Below the pieces are notes generated by a model, which was not told the origin of the DNA, did no database searches, and was given only the letters and a program-made list of their open reading frames with translations. This document shows, piece after piece, positions 44,131 to 54,754 of a stretch of DNA of 64,000 nucleotides. Made by a program: the position numbers and the translations under genes. Each line of letters starts with the position of its first letter. Position 1 is the stretch's first letter. Source of the stretch: Hyphomicrobiaceae bacterium (GTDB lineage Bacteria; Pseudomonadota; Alphaproteobacteria; Rhizobiales; Hyphomicrobiaceae); the NCBI GenBank assembly GCA_023384095.1, contig JAHDXT010000016.1, positions 1 through 64,000 of the forward strand, written 5' to 3'.

Positions 44131-44291
44131 TGGCGATCCTAGTGCACGACGCATCGACGAAACAAGCCGCCGGAGGCGAAATGTATTCCACGCCCCCGGC
44201 AGCAGGCACGCTGACATGGCCCCGATCCCCGGTCTATCACTTTCGCGGGGCCTCGCGGCCCGAGCGGCAGTCTCCAGAGTGAGGGCGGGAC

Positions 44292-45923
44292 ATGCACCTC
44301 GCAGGTTCGAGCTACGAAGAGGTCTTCGGCGGGTTCCGGTGGAACATTCCGCCCCGGCTCAATATCGCCGAGGCGGTGTGCAGCCGCCACGCGCGCCAGT
44401 CTCCGGGTGCCCCGGCGCTGATCTACGAGCAGGGCGACGGCAGCGTGCGCGTCTGGAGCTTCGGCGAGGTGGAGGCGGCGGCGGGCCGCCTCGCCAATGC
44501 GCTGGCCCATCTGGGCGCGGTGCGCGGCTCGATCGTCGGCATCCATCTGCCGCAGTGCCCGGAAAGCCTGATCGCGCACGTCGCCGTGCAGAAGCTCGGC
44601 GCCGTGGCGCTGCCGCTGTTCAACCTGTTCGGGCCGGACGCGGTCGAGTACCGGCTGCAGGACAGCGGGGCCGGCGTGCTCGTCACGACGGCTGCCGGCC
44701 TGGAGCGGCTGGCAGAGGCGATCCGAGGGATCGAGACGCTGGCTCACGTCGTGTGCGTGGGCGAGCCGCCGGGCGGCTCGGCGCACGCGTTCTGGCCCTT
44801 GCTCGAGCGGGCCTCGCCCGGGCGGCCGGCGGCCGATACCGGGCCGGACGACCCGGCGCTGCTCATGTACACCTCCGGCACCACCGGCAATCCCAAAGGC
44901 GTGCTGCACGCCGGGCGCGTCCTGCTGGGACACCTGCCCGGCGTCTCCTTGCCGCAGGACCTGTTTCCGCAGCCGGGCGACCGCTTCTGGACGCCGGCCG
45001 ACTGGGCCTGGGCCGGGGGACTGCTCGACGTGCTGCTGCCCTCGCTCTTCCACGGCGTGCCGGTGGTGGGCTCGGCGCGAGCCAAGTTCGATCCCGAGTG
45101 GGCGTTCGCGTTCATGGCCCGGCATGGCGCGCGCAACGTCTTCATGCCGCCGACGGCGCTCAGGCTCATGCGCCAGGTGCCGCAGCCGCGCGCCCGCCAC
45201 GGCTACGACCTGCGATCGCTCGGCACCGGCGGCGAGAAGCTCGGCGAGGACATGATCGCCTGGGGCGCCGAGACGTTCGGCCTCGTCATGAACGAGTTCT
45301 TCGGCCAGACCGAGGTCAATCTCGTGGTCGGCAACTCGGGCCGGCTGTTCCCGGTGCGTGCGGGGTCGATGGGCCGCGCCATCCCGGGCCACACTGTCGA
45401 GATCGTCGACGGCGACGGTCGTGTGCTGCCCCCGGGCAAGCCGGGCAGCGTGGCGGTGCGGCGGCCCGATCCCGTCATGTTTCTCGAGTACTGGCGGCGG
45501 CCCGAAGCGACGCTGGACAAGTTCCGCGGCGACTGGTGCCTGCTCGGCGACATCGCGGTGAAGGACGAGGACGGCTATTTCTGGTTCCAGGGCCGCGACG
45601 ACGACATCATCAGCTCGGCGGGCTACCGCATCGGCCCCGGCGAGGTGGAGGAGTGCCTGCAGAAGCACCCCGCCGTGGCGCTCGCCGGCGTCATCGGTGC
45701 GCCCGATCCCGTCCGCGGCGAGATCGTGGTGGCGTTCGTCGTACCGGCGCCCGGCGTCGAGCCGAGCGAGGCGCTGGCGGCGGAGGTCCAGGCGTTCGTC
45801 CGTGAGCGGCTGGCCGCGCACGAGTACCCGAGGCGGATCCGCTTCATCCCCGAGATGCCGACGACGATGACCGGCAAGATCCGGCGCGTCGACCTACGCA
45901 AGCTCGACCAGGCGGGGCGCTGA
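44292..45923 (+). CDS. AMP-forming acyl-CoA synthetase (medium-chain type)
   Basis: A 543-residue adenylate-forming enzyme that activates a carboxylic acid to its CoA thioester. The P-loop is MYTSGTTGNPKGVLH (about residue 195), followed by DWAWAGGLLDVLLPSL, NEFFGQTEVN, the C-terminal hinge region FQGRDDDIISSAGYRIGPGE, and the catalytic lysine in TGKIRRVDLR near the end. FGQTEVNLVVGN resembles medium-chain or acetyl-type members. It diverges from tauABC. The substrate is not certain. Confidence 0.92.
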   Translation: MHLAGSSYEEVFGGFRWNIPPRLNIAEAVCSRHARQSPGAPALIYEQGDGSVRVWSFGEVEAAAGRLANALAHLGAVRGSIVGIHLPQCPESLIAHVAVQKLGAVALPLFNLFGPDAVEYRLQDSGAGVLVTTAAGLERLAEAIRGIETLAHVVCVGEPPGGSAHAFWPLLERASPGRPAADTGPDDPALLMYTSGTTGNPKGVLHAGRVLLGHLPGVSLPQDLFPQPGDRFWTPADWAWAGGLLDVLLPSLFHGVPVVGSARAKFDPEWAFAFMARHGARNVFMPPTALRLMRQVPQPRARHGYDLRSLGTGGEKLGEDMIAWGAETFGLVMNEFFGQTEVNLVVGNSGRLFPVRAGSMGRAIPGHTVEIVDGDGRVLPPGKPGSVAVRRPDPVMFLEYWRRPEATLDKFRGDWCLLGDIAVKDEDGYFWFQGRDDDIISSAGYRIGPGEVEECLQKHPAVALAGVIGAPDPVRGEIVVAFVVPAPGVEPSEALAAEVQAFVRERLAAHEYPRRIRFIPEMPTTMTGKIRRVDLRKLDQAGR

Positions 45924-46172
45924 CCCTCGTTTCCGCTCGCTCAGTCCTGTGACGATCTGCGGCGGCGCCGCCGGATGAAGCAGGCTCCACCGGCGGCACT
46001 GGGCTGGCCGGGAGCGCTGGCTCCGAGTTGCCCGCTGGGTAGCGCCACCGCCGCCTTTGCTGACGGCATGGGCATTGCCCTTGCCGTTCTGGCCCTGTGC
46101 CGAGACCGGGAGCGGCAGCGCCAGCAGCGCGCCGGAGGCGAGCAGGATGAGAGTGATGTTCGATTTACGCAT
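45894..46172 (-). CDS. Small secreted protein, putative
   Basis: From ATG 46172, with AGGTGA properly spaced upstream, the product opens with a textbook signal peptide (MRKSNITLILLASGALLALP, cleaved near VSA/QGQ). Mature residues QGQNGKGNAHAVSKGGGG are Gly/Asn-rich and then turn Arg/Pro-rich. The last 30 bp overlap the acyl-CoA synthetase 3' end on the other strand. The real product may be shorter or frameshifted after the Gly run. Function is unknown. Confidence 0.45.
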   Translation of the reverse strand: MRKSNITLILLASGALLALPLPVSAQGQNGKGNAHAVSKGGGGATQRATRSQRSRPAQCRRWSLLHPAAPPQIVTGLSERKRGSAPRLVELA

Positions 46173-46475
46173 GGACTTCACCTGAATGGAGCGACCGGCC
46201 GCTCGCGAATGAACGATGCGGGATATTGACTGGGCAGGCGTAAAGATTTGCCTACACTGGCAAGGCTCCTCGCCACGCCGTCAGCCCTGGAGCCGGCGCC
46301 AGCCGGTGAGGCTCGGTCCATCCTTGCCCGGAAAGCTTTTCGGCTGGTCAAGCGCAGGGCGGCCTGCTTGTGCTGGCGCCTGCGCCGGGTTCCTGTTCGC
46401 GACGCCTTCACGGCAATGACGGCCCCGGACGGGCGACAGGATCGAGACAGCGCCAGTGCAGCCGGTGTCGCCGGG
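46173..46475. other. Intergenic region, nothing recognised
   Basis: The gap lies upstream of the small secreted protein and downstream of the lactonase-like gene. A minus-strand frame spans much of it but is Arg/Ser-rich with no start signal, a typical GC-bias shadow. Ordinary promoter DNA for the small gene is the best guess. Confidence 0.4.
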
Positions 46476-47279
46476 CTAATCGAGCCGGGCCAGGTCGAGC
46501 CGGTGCGCAATGCCCTCTGTGCGCTTGTCGAGCGGCGGATAGCGCTTCAGGACGAGCGGATCGTGGCCGGGGACGATGTGGCGCCGGGAGCTGGCCAGGC
46601 TTTCGAGCCTGTCGTAGGTCCTGAGCGTCGCCTCGACGTCGACGACGATCGGAAAGGGCCGGCGCTGCTCGAAGTTCTCGTAGAAGTGCGAGGCGTCGGC
46701 CGCCAGCACCACGAAGCCCGATCCGGTCCGCACGCGCACGCACTGCAGGCCCTTGCTGTGGCCCGCAGCCTTGTGCACGGTGATCCCCGGCGCGACCTCG
46801 CCGTCGCCGTCATGGAACTGAACCCGGCCGGAGTACACATTCCTCACCATCTGGCAGACGTGCTCGGCGCTGAACGGCCGGCCCAGGATCTCGTCGCACA
46901 TGCAGCGGCCGGTGGCGTACTGCATCTCGGCTTCCTGCAGGTGGAACCGCGCTGCCGGGTAGTGATCGAGCGTCCCGGCATGGTCGTAGTGGAGGTGGGA
47001 GATGACGACGTTCTCGATCGATCCGGCATCCACCCCGATCCGCTCGAGCAGGTCGCGAGGCTCGTGCTCGAGGACGCGGTCCCGCGCCTTCGCCTCGGCA
47101 TGGGTGAAGCCGGTATCGACCAGCACGGTCCGCCGCTCGTTGCGGATCACCCACACGTAGAAGTCGATCGGATGCGGGCTGGCATGATCGTCGGCGAGCA
47201 GGAAGTTGTCGCGACGCACCCGGTTCGCGTGCGTGCCGTACTTCAGCGCGAGAATTTCATATATTTCGGCGTCGGCCAT
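46476..47279 (-). CDS. Metallo-beta-lactamase-fold lactonase family protein
   Basis: A 267-residue MBL hydrolase with the dinuclear zinc motif SHLHYDHAGTLDHYP (about 94-108), an HSKGLQ His near 170, the bridging Asp in LAADASHFYEN, and a late His in HIVPGHDP. IRNERRTVLVDTGFTHAEAK and VSHLHYDHAG-type spacing place it with the N-acyl-homoserine-lactonase/gamma-butyrolactonase group (AiiA/AttM-like). Whether it quenches quorum signals or opens another lactone cannot be read from sequence. The ATG follows a GGGGAAACGCC ribosome-binding region. Confidence 0.87.
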   Translation of the reverse strand: MADAEIYEILALKYGTHANRVRRDNFLLADDHASPHPIDFYVWVIRNERRTVLVDTGFTHAEAKARDRVLEHEPRDLLERIGVDAGSIENVVISHLHYDHAGTLDHYPAARFHLQEAEMQYATGRCMCDEILGRPFSAEHVCQMVRNVYSGRVQFHDGDGEVAPGITVHKAAGHSKGLQCVRVRTGSGFVVLAADASHFYENFEQRRPFPIVVDVEATLRTYDRLESLASSRRHIVPGHDPLVLKRYPPLDKRTEGIAHRLDLARLD

Positions 47280-47386
47280 GGCGTTTCCCCGGAGGCGTTG
47301 TTAATTGCGTCTAGATAGCCATGGCGGCTGGCCCGCGTCGAGCGGCAAAGCCGGCCATGACGCCAACGGTTTCAAGAGGATCGGCC

Positions 47387-48817
47387 GTGAACGTTTCGTT
47401 CCTGCAAGAGCTGCTCAATGCCGTTGCCGAGCAAGGCCGGCAACTGCTGCCGTGGTCCGGCAGGAGCGGAGACGCGAGCAAGGACATCGCCGAGCTCGCA
47501 GCGGCGCTCGTCTCGGTGCGCGGCGAGGCGTCCGGTGTGGCGATCGCCCACCAGATCCTGACGCTCTATCGCGGGCTGAGGCCCGAGCAGAAGCTGGCTT
47601 TCTTCCAGTTTCTCGCGCACTCGCTCCAACCCGACGAGGAAGAGGTCATGGCGGCCGCGACCGCCTATGCCGCGGAGCCCTCCCCGGCGACGCTCGCGCG
47701 GCTGCAGGCGGCGGTGGAAGGTCCGCGCCAGGAGTTCTTCCGCCGGCTCAATCTGGCCCCTGGCGCCACCGCCGGGATCGTCGCCCTGCGCCGCGATCTG
47801 CTGCAGCATCCGGCGAGCGACTCCGCGCTCGCCGCCGTCGATGCCGACCTGCGGCACCTGCTATCGTCCTGGTTCAATCGCGGCTTCCTGGTGCTGCGGC
47901 GCATCGACTGGCAGACGCCCGCCGCCATCCTGGAGAAGATCATCGCCTACGAGGCGGTGCACGCGATCAAGGGCTGGGACGACCTGCGCCGGCGGCTCGA
48001 TCCGGCCGACCGGCGCTGCTTCGCCTTCTTTCATCCCTCGCTCGTGGACGAGCCGCTGATCTTCGTCGAGGTGGCGCTCTCGGGGGACATGGCGGACAAC
48101 ATCGCCGGCGTGCTCGACGAGGCGTCCAGGCCGGATGCTGCCGCCGAGCCGTCGACGGCGAATTTCTACTCCATCTCGAACTGCCAGGAGGGCCTCAAGG
48201 GCATCTCGTTCGGCAACTTCCTCATCAAGCAGGTGGTCGAGGAGCTGGCGCGCGAGAAGCCCACTCTGAAAACGTTCGCCACGCTTTCGCCGATGCCGCT
48301 CTTCGCGCGCTGGCTGGCAACGGCGCTGGAGGAGGACGCAACGGGCGCGATCTCGCCCGAGCTGCGGGAGACCCTGCGCCCTCTGGCCGACACCGCATGG
48401 ATCGGCGAGCCGGAGCTGGCGCGCGCGCTCGAGGCGCCGCTGACCGCGCTCGCGGCGCATTACCTCGTGATGGCGAAGTCTGGCGACGGCCGCCCCGTGG
48501 ACCCGGTGGCGCGCTTCCATCTCGGCAACGGGGCGCGGCTGGAGCGCATCGACTGGCTCGCCGACACGTCGGCCAAGGGCCTCAACGAGGCGCACGGGCT
48601 GATGGTCAACTACCGCTACGACCTGAAGGAGTTCGAGCGCAATCACGAGGCCTACGCCAACGAGGGCGTCGTCGCCACGTCGCGGGCGGTGCGCAACCTG
48701 CTGCGCGCGGCTTCGAAAGCCCGTCCGCGCCCGCGCCCCGAGCCGCGCCGGCTGCCCGCACCCGAGGCCGCCGCCGAGATCGATGCCCAGGGGATCGCCG
48801 AGCCGGCGGAGCGCTGA
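47387..48817 (+). CDS. Malonyl-CoA decarboxylase
   Basis: Converts malonyl-CoA to acetyl-CoA and CO2. The 476-residue product has the family's helical N-terminal domain and GNAT-like catalytic domain: CFAFFHPSLVDEPLIFVEVA, NFYSISNCQEGLKGISFGNF and TLSPMPLFARWL. A catalytic His/Ser pair is expected in HPS and SxSNC. FHLGNGARLERIDWLADTS and GLMVNYRYDL close the domain. The frame is open from ATG 47321, but GTG 47387 has GAGGA nine bases upstream. No malonyl-CoA synthetase or malonate transporter is next to it. Confidence 0.92.
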   Translation: MNVSFLQELLNAVAEQGRQLLPWSGRSGDASKDIAELAAALVSVRGEASGVAIAHQILTLYRGLRPEQKLAFFQFLAHSLQPDEEEVMAAATAYAAEPSPATLARLQAAVEGPRQEFFRRLNLAPGATAGIVALRRDLLQHPASDSALAAVDADLRHLLSSWFNRGFLVLRRIDWQTPAAILEKIIAYEAVHAIKGWDDLRRRLDPADRRCFAFFHPSLVDEPLIFVEVALSGDMADNIAGVLDEASRPDAAAEPSTANFYSISNCQEGLKGISFGNFLIKQVVEELAREKPTLKTFATLSPMPLFARWLATALEEDATGAISPELRETLRPLADTAWIGEPELARALEAPLTALAAHYLVMAKSGDGRPVDPVARFHLGNGARLERIDWLADTSAKGLNEAHGLMVNYRYDLKEFERNHEAYANEGVVATSRAVRNLLRAASKARPRPRPEPRRLPAPEAAAEIDAQGIAEPAER

Positions 48818-48855
48818 GCTCGGTCAGCCGCGGCTATGATCGAAGCGGCAAACGC

Positions 48856-49884
48856 TCAGAGGGCCTCTCCGATAAAGGGGCCGCCGACGCTGCATGGCAC
48901 CCTTCTTGCCCGCAGCAGCGCGCAAATCCGGGCGGCTTCATCGGGCGACGCGACCGGGCCGGCAAGCAGCTGGTAGGACGGCGATTCCGCCGTGCCGCCG
49001 ATGAGATAGCGGGGCGCGAGATTGTTGAGCGCGCTCTGGTGGCGGTCGTGGAGGACTCCCCACCTCAGCCTCAGCGCATCGAGCGAGGGGGCCGCGTCGA
49101 GATGGATCGCGACCGCCTCGGCAGCAGGCGTGATGGTCGGCGGACCGAACGTGATCTGCGGCTGCTCGACGAGCTGCAGACTGCCTGTCTCCAGCGCCTC
49201 GGGCTGCCTCGGCTTTTCCGCTGGCTTGGCGTTGAGCACCACCAACTTCTTCTTCGCCTTCGACGCCTCGGGCTGCGCGGCCGCTGCCGACTTGGGCGCC
49301 TCGCGGCGCTCGGGCTCCGCCGCAGGCGCGGCCGGCTCGGGCTGGATCATTCTGCCGGTCTGCGCGGCCGCGATCGCATCTTGCGGCGCCGCAGCCTGGC
49401 TCTGCTGGCCGGCGCCGTGGGCCGCCGCTTGCAAGGACGCATTCGCCTCCTGCAGCAGCGCCGTGCTCGATTTCACGTAGGAGATCTCCCGCTGCAGGTC
49501 GGCCACGGTCCTGCGCAGGCTGTCGACCTCCCTCGACAACTGCTGCACCAGCGGCGAGGCCGCAGGCACGGGCTCGCTACGCAGTGCCTGGGTCGTCATC
49601 GTACCTGTCCAATCGGGCTGCAGGAGCAGGACGGTCATGTAGCCGAGCGCCAGAGCGGCAAGCAGGGCCCAAGCCGCCAGGTAAGGCCCGGCGAAGCTGC
49701 GTGGGCGCTTGGGGTCCGGAGGCACGCCAGGCTCGAGCCTCTGACTGTTGAGTGTCTGTTGCGCTTGCATCTCCGCCTCGAAGGACTCGCTGCCCGGACC
49801 GGGCCGCACGCCACCACGCGGGCGCTCGGCCAAGTCGATGATTCGCTTGCGCCAAACGGTCTTCCGAGTCCCAGTCCCGGTCAA
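48856..49884 (-). CDS. Single-pass membrane protein with SPOR-like C-terminus
   Basis: A 342-residue product. A cytoplasmic N-terminus (about 1-65) is followed by one membrane helix (FAGPYLAAWALLAALALGYM, about 64-87), a coiled coil (VQQLSREVDSLRRTVADLQR), an Ala/Pro/Glu-rich linker and a terminal domain (about 285-342). The terminal domain's YQLLAGPVASPDEAARICAL and ARRVPCSVGGPF look like a SPOR peptidoglycan-binding fold. The layout recalls cell-envelope proteins near the division site; the role is inferred. It diverges from glmU. Confidence 0.75.
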   Translation of the reverse strand: MTGTGTRKTVWRKRIIDLAERPRGGVRPGPGSESFEAEMQAQQTLNSQRLEPGVPPDPKRPRSFAGPYLAAWALLAALALGYMTVLLLQPDWTGTMTTQALRSEPVPAASPLVQQLSREVDSLRRTVADLQREISYVKSSTALLQEANASLQAAAHGAGQQSQAAAPQDAIAAAQTGRMIQPEPAAPAAEPERREAPKSAAAAQPEASKAKKKLVVLNAKPAEKPRQPEALETGSLQLVEQPQITFGPPTITPAAEAVAIHLDAAPSLDALRLRWGVLHDRHQSALNNLAPRYLIGGTAESPSYQLLAGPVASPDEAARICALLRARRVPCSVGGPFIGEAL

Positions 49885-50075
49885 TGGATGAGCGCTGCGG
49901 CGGACTGCTGGGCTGTGGAAACGATGGCCCGTCCCAACCGCCGCCCATCATCCCGGGAGTGGCGCGCGGCTTGAAAACCGCACCGGCTTGAGACACCGTG
50001 CGCCTCGACGGCGGACGCGCGCACGGCGGGCGCACCGCTGCCGGTCACCTGTCTGGCTCAGCGAGGCGATACGAC

Positions 50076-51437
50076 ATGGCCTCTCGTCCCCTGCTCACGA
50101 TCGTCCTGGCGGCCGGCAAGGGCACGCGCATGAAATCGGCCGTGCCGAAGGTCCTGCACCGGGTCGGCGGCCTCTCGCTGCTGGGCCACGCGCTCCGTGC
50201 AACCGGGAGCCTTGGCGCCGGCGCGGTCGCGGTGGTGATCGGCCCCGACATGGAGGCGGTGCGCTCCGAAGCCCTGGCGCTCGCGCCCGGCACCGGGATC
50301 TTCGTGCAGGACCAGCAACTCGGCACGGCCCACGCGGTGCTGGCTGCGCGTGCTGCCATTGCCGGGCACAGCGGCGACGTGCTCGTCGTGTTCGCCGATA
50401 CGCCGCTCATCGCGCCCGGCACGCTGCGCAGCCTCGTCGACCGCCTCGACGCCGAGACGCCGCTGGCGGTGCTCGGCTTCGAGGCGGCCGACCCGACCGG
50501 CTACGGCCGGCTGTTGTGCGACGCGGCAGGCGGCATCAGCGCCATCCGCGAGCACAAGGACGCCACCGAGGCTGAGCGCGCGCTCACGTTCTGCTGCTCG
50601 GGGGTGATGGCCTTCCGGCGCGAGGAGATGCTCGACATGCTCGGCGAGATCGGGACCGGCAACGTGCAAGGCGAGTATTACCTGACCGACGCGGTCGCCG
50701 TCGCCAGGTCGAAGGGCTTCCGGGTCGCCGCCCAGGCGTGCGCCGAGGAGGAGGTGCTGGGCATCAACTCGCGCAACCAGCTCGCGATGGCGGAGGCGGT
50801 GTTCCAGCGCCGGTTCCGCGACCGCGTGATGGCGGAGGGCGCCACGCTGGTCGCGCCGGAGACCGTCTGGTTCAGCCATGACACGCTCGTCGGCCGGGAC
50901 GTGACCATCGAGCCGAACGTGTTCTTCGGACCCGGCGTCATCGTCGAGGACGAGGTCCGCATCCACGCCAACTGCCATCTCGAAGGGGCGCACGTCCGCC
51001 GCGGCGCCGCGGTCGGGCCGTTCGCGCGGCTGAGGCCGGGGGCCGACCTGGGGACGGGGGTGAGGATCGGCAACTTCGTCGAGGTCAAGAACGTGACGCT
51101 CGAGGCCGGGGCCAAGGCCAACCACCTCGCCTACCTGGGAGACGGCCGGGTCGGGGCGGGCGCCAACGTCGGAGCCGGGACGATCTTCTGCAACTACGAC
51201 GGGTTCCTCAAGCACCGGACGGAGGTCGGTCCCGGCGCCTTCATCGGCTCGAACTCGGCGCTGGTGGCCCCGGTCAGCATCGGCCCCGGCGCCTACGTCG
51301 GATCCGGCAGCGTCGTCACCAGGAACGTACCGGCCGATGCGCTCGCCCTGGAGCGCAGCGAGCTCACCATACGCGAAGGCTGGGCGGCAAAATTCCGGGC
51401 CATGATGCAACGGCGGAAATCGATGAAGAGTTCTTAA
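50076..51437 (+). CDS. glmU: Bifunctional GlcN-1-P acetyltransferase/UDP-GlcNAc pyrophosphorylase
   Basis: A 453-residue cytoplasmic enzyme giving UDP-N-acetylglucosamine for peptidoglycan and LPS. The uridyltransferase domain (about 1-230) opens with LAAGKGTRMKSAVPKVLH and has QDQQLGTAHAVL and TFCCSGVMAF. The C-terminal left-handed beta-helix acetyltransferase (about 250-445) has GPFARLRPGADLG, NFVEVKN, LAYLGDGRVG and the catalytic-region FCNYDGFLKH. ATG 50076 is chosen over an open frame from 49998. glmS follows after 95 bp. Confidence 0.97.
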   Translation: MASRPLLTIVLAAGKGTRMKSAVPKVLHRVGGLSLLGHALRATGSLGAGAVAVVIGPDMEAVRSEALALAPGTGIFVQDQQLGTAHAVLAARAAIAGHSGDVLVVFADTPLIAPGTLRSLVDRLDAETPLAVLGFEAADPTGYGRLLCDAAGGISAIREHKDATEAERALTFCCSGVMAFRREEMLDMLGEIGTGNVQGEYYLTDAVAVARSKGFRVAAQACAEEEVLGINSRNQLAMAEAVFQRRFRDRVMAEGATLVAPETVWFSHDTLVGRDVTIEPNVFFGPGVIVEDEVRIHANCHLEGAHVRRGAAVGPFARLRPGADLGTGVRIGNFVEVKNVTLEAGAKANHLAYLGDGRVGAGANVGAGTIFCNYDGFLKHRTEVGPGAFIGSNSALVAPVSIGPGAYVGSGSVVTRNVPADALALERSELTIREGWAAKFRAMMQRRKSMKSS

Positions 51438-51532
51438 TACCGAAAAACCAAGTCATACGGTTTGATTTGTGCCAGGAGCCATCTCGACGTAGCAGATGGG
51501 CCACACTTCACGATAAAAGGACTCGATTCGAG

Positions 51533-53353
<1,821 letters not shown>

Positions 53354-53470
53354 GGCCGGGATCGGAGCATATTCCGATGTCGCTGAATTGCCTCAAACCA
53401 ATGCTTGGCATAGACTTTCGCGCGAGTGGAGGTGCTGCGCGTAGATAACGACGTAAGGCGAGGATACGCG

Positions 53471-54598
53471 ATGGCGCGACCGCGCACAGCCGTGACACTG
53501 ACGATCTGGAACCGGCCGATCTGGAATTGCCCGATCTGGATTTGGGCAGCCGTGCTGGCCGTCGGCCTCCTCGCCGGCTCGGCGGCGGCGACGGCTGCCA
53601 AGAGCAAGACCGGCGAGAGCCCGGCCGGTGCCGCCGCGGAGGCCGAGCGCACCATCGATACGGGTGTTGCTGCGCTGGAAGCCGGAAAGGCGGACCTGGC
53701 GGCTCAGGAGCTCACCTCGGCCATCAGCGGCGGCAAGATCTCCCAGCCGAACCTGGCGCGCGCGCTCTATTACCGCGGCGTCGCCTATCGCAAGCAGGGC
53801 AAGCCGGCGCAGGCGATCGCGGACTTCACGAGCGCGCTGTGGATCAAGAACGGCCTCGATCACCAGCAGCGCTCGGACGCTCTTCTCAACCGCGCCGGGG
53901 CCTATCGTGACGCCGGATTGACGGACCAGGCGGAAGCCGACGAGAAGCGGGTGGCCGCGAGCGCGGCCGCACCGCGGCAGGGCGCGACGGCGCCTGCCAC
54001 GCCTGCCGCAAGCCGGCCGCAGGAGGCGGCTGCACCGGCGGCCTCGGGCGGCGGGCTCGGCAGCTTCTTCAGCGCACTGTTCGGCGGCTCGCCGGCCTCA
54101 CAGGAGCCGGTCAGTCAGGGGTTCGCGACTTCCGTTTCGGCTCCCGAGACGAGCGGCAGGCCGGCGCGTCCGCCGCCGCCGGCGAGCGTATCGGCGTGGT
54201 CCACGCAGTCGAACCCGAGCGCGGCAGGTTGGGCGGACAGCACCGAGGTAAGCAAGGTTGACCGCCGTCAAGCTGCCGCCACGCCCGCGACCACCGGATC
54301 GACAGGCGCGCCCGTCACCAAGGCGGTGGCGCGCGCCCCGGCCCGCGACGACCGCTATCATATCCAGGTCGCTGCCGTCCGCAGCCGGCAGGAGGCGCAG
54401 TCCGTGGCTGCCCGGCTGAAACAGATCGGCGCGGCCGGGTCCCGCGAACGGGACGCGGCGATCGAGGAGACCGTGATGGGCAACATGGGCACGCTCTACC
54501 TCGTGCGTCTCGGACCCTTCGCCAGCACCGGCGAGATGCAGAGCGTCTGCCCGCGGCTGCGCGACGCCGGCCTCGATTGCCTCATAATCGGCCAATAG
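53471..54598 (+). CDS. Secreted TPR- and SPOR-domain protein
   Basis: A 375-residue product with an N-terminal anchor or signal helix (about 26-45). TPR-like helices follow (about 60-150; ALYYRGVAYRKQGKPAQAIA, ALLNRAGAYRDAGLTDQAEA), then a low-complexity Ala/Pro/Ser linker and a C-terminal SPOR domain (about 290-375; RYHIQVAAVRSRQEAQSVAA, LYLVRLGPFASTGEMQSVC). SPOR domains bind denuded septal peptidoglycan. The gene lies after glmS, matching a second SPOR-like protein before glmU. Three near-identical 15-bp units sit at its 5' end. Confidence 0.85.
   Translation: MARPRTAVTLTIWNRPIWNCPIWIWAAVLAVGLLAGSAAATAAKSKTGESPAGAAAEAERTIDTGVAALEAGKADLAAQELTSAISGGKISQPNLARALYYRGVAYRKQGKPAQAIADFTSALWIKNGLDHQQRSDALLNRAGAYRDAGLTDQAEADEKRVAASAAAPRQGATAPATPAASRPQEAAAPAASGGGLGSFFSALFGGSPASQEPVSQGFATSVSAPETSGRPARPPPPASVSAWSTQSNPSAAGWADSTEVSKVDRRQAAATPATTGSTGAPVTKAVARAPARDDRYHIQVAAVRSRQEAQSVAARLKQIGAAGSRERDAAIEETVMGNMGTLYLVRLGPFASTGEMQSVCPRLRDAGLDCLIIGQ
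53501..53545 (+). repeat. Three tandem 15-bp units at a gene's 5' end
   Basis: The units ACGATCTGGAACCGG, CCGATCTGGAATTGC and CCGATCTGGATTTGG are head to tail and encode TIWNR, PIWNC and PIWIW. They immediately precede or start the membrane helix of the TPR/SPOR protein. The repeat number could vary between strains and change the length before the helix. Confidence 0.75.
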
Positions 54599-54754
54599 CG
54601 ACAGTGTGCCCCGCCCCAGAAGCAGGCTGAAGCGCGATCCGACTGCTATCGCCTATTGCGCATCGGACTGACTCCGGCTCTCCTGATGTGCGAGACATGG
54701 GATCGGGAGAGCGCGGCAGGGCGCCCGGACAGCGGGCGGGCTGGAAGTCGAAGC

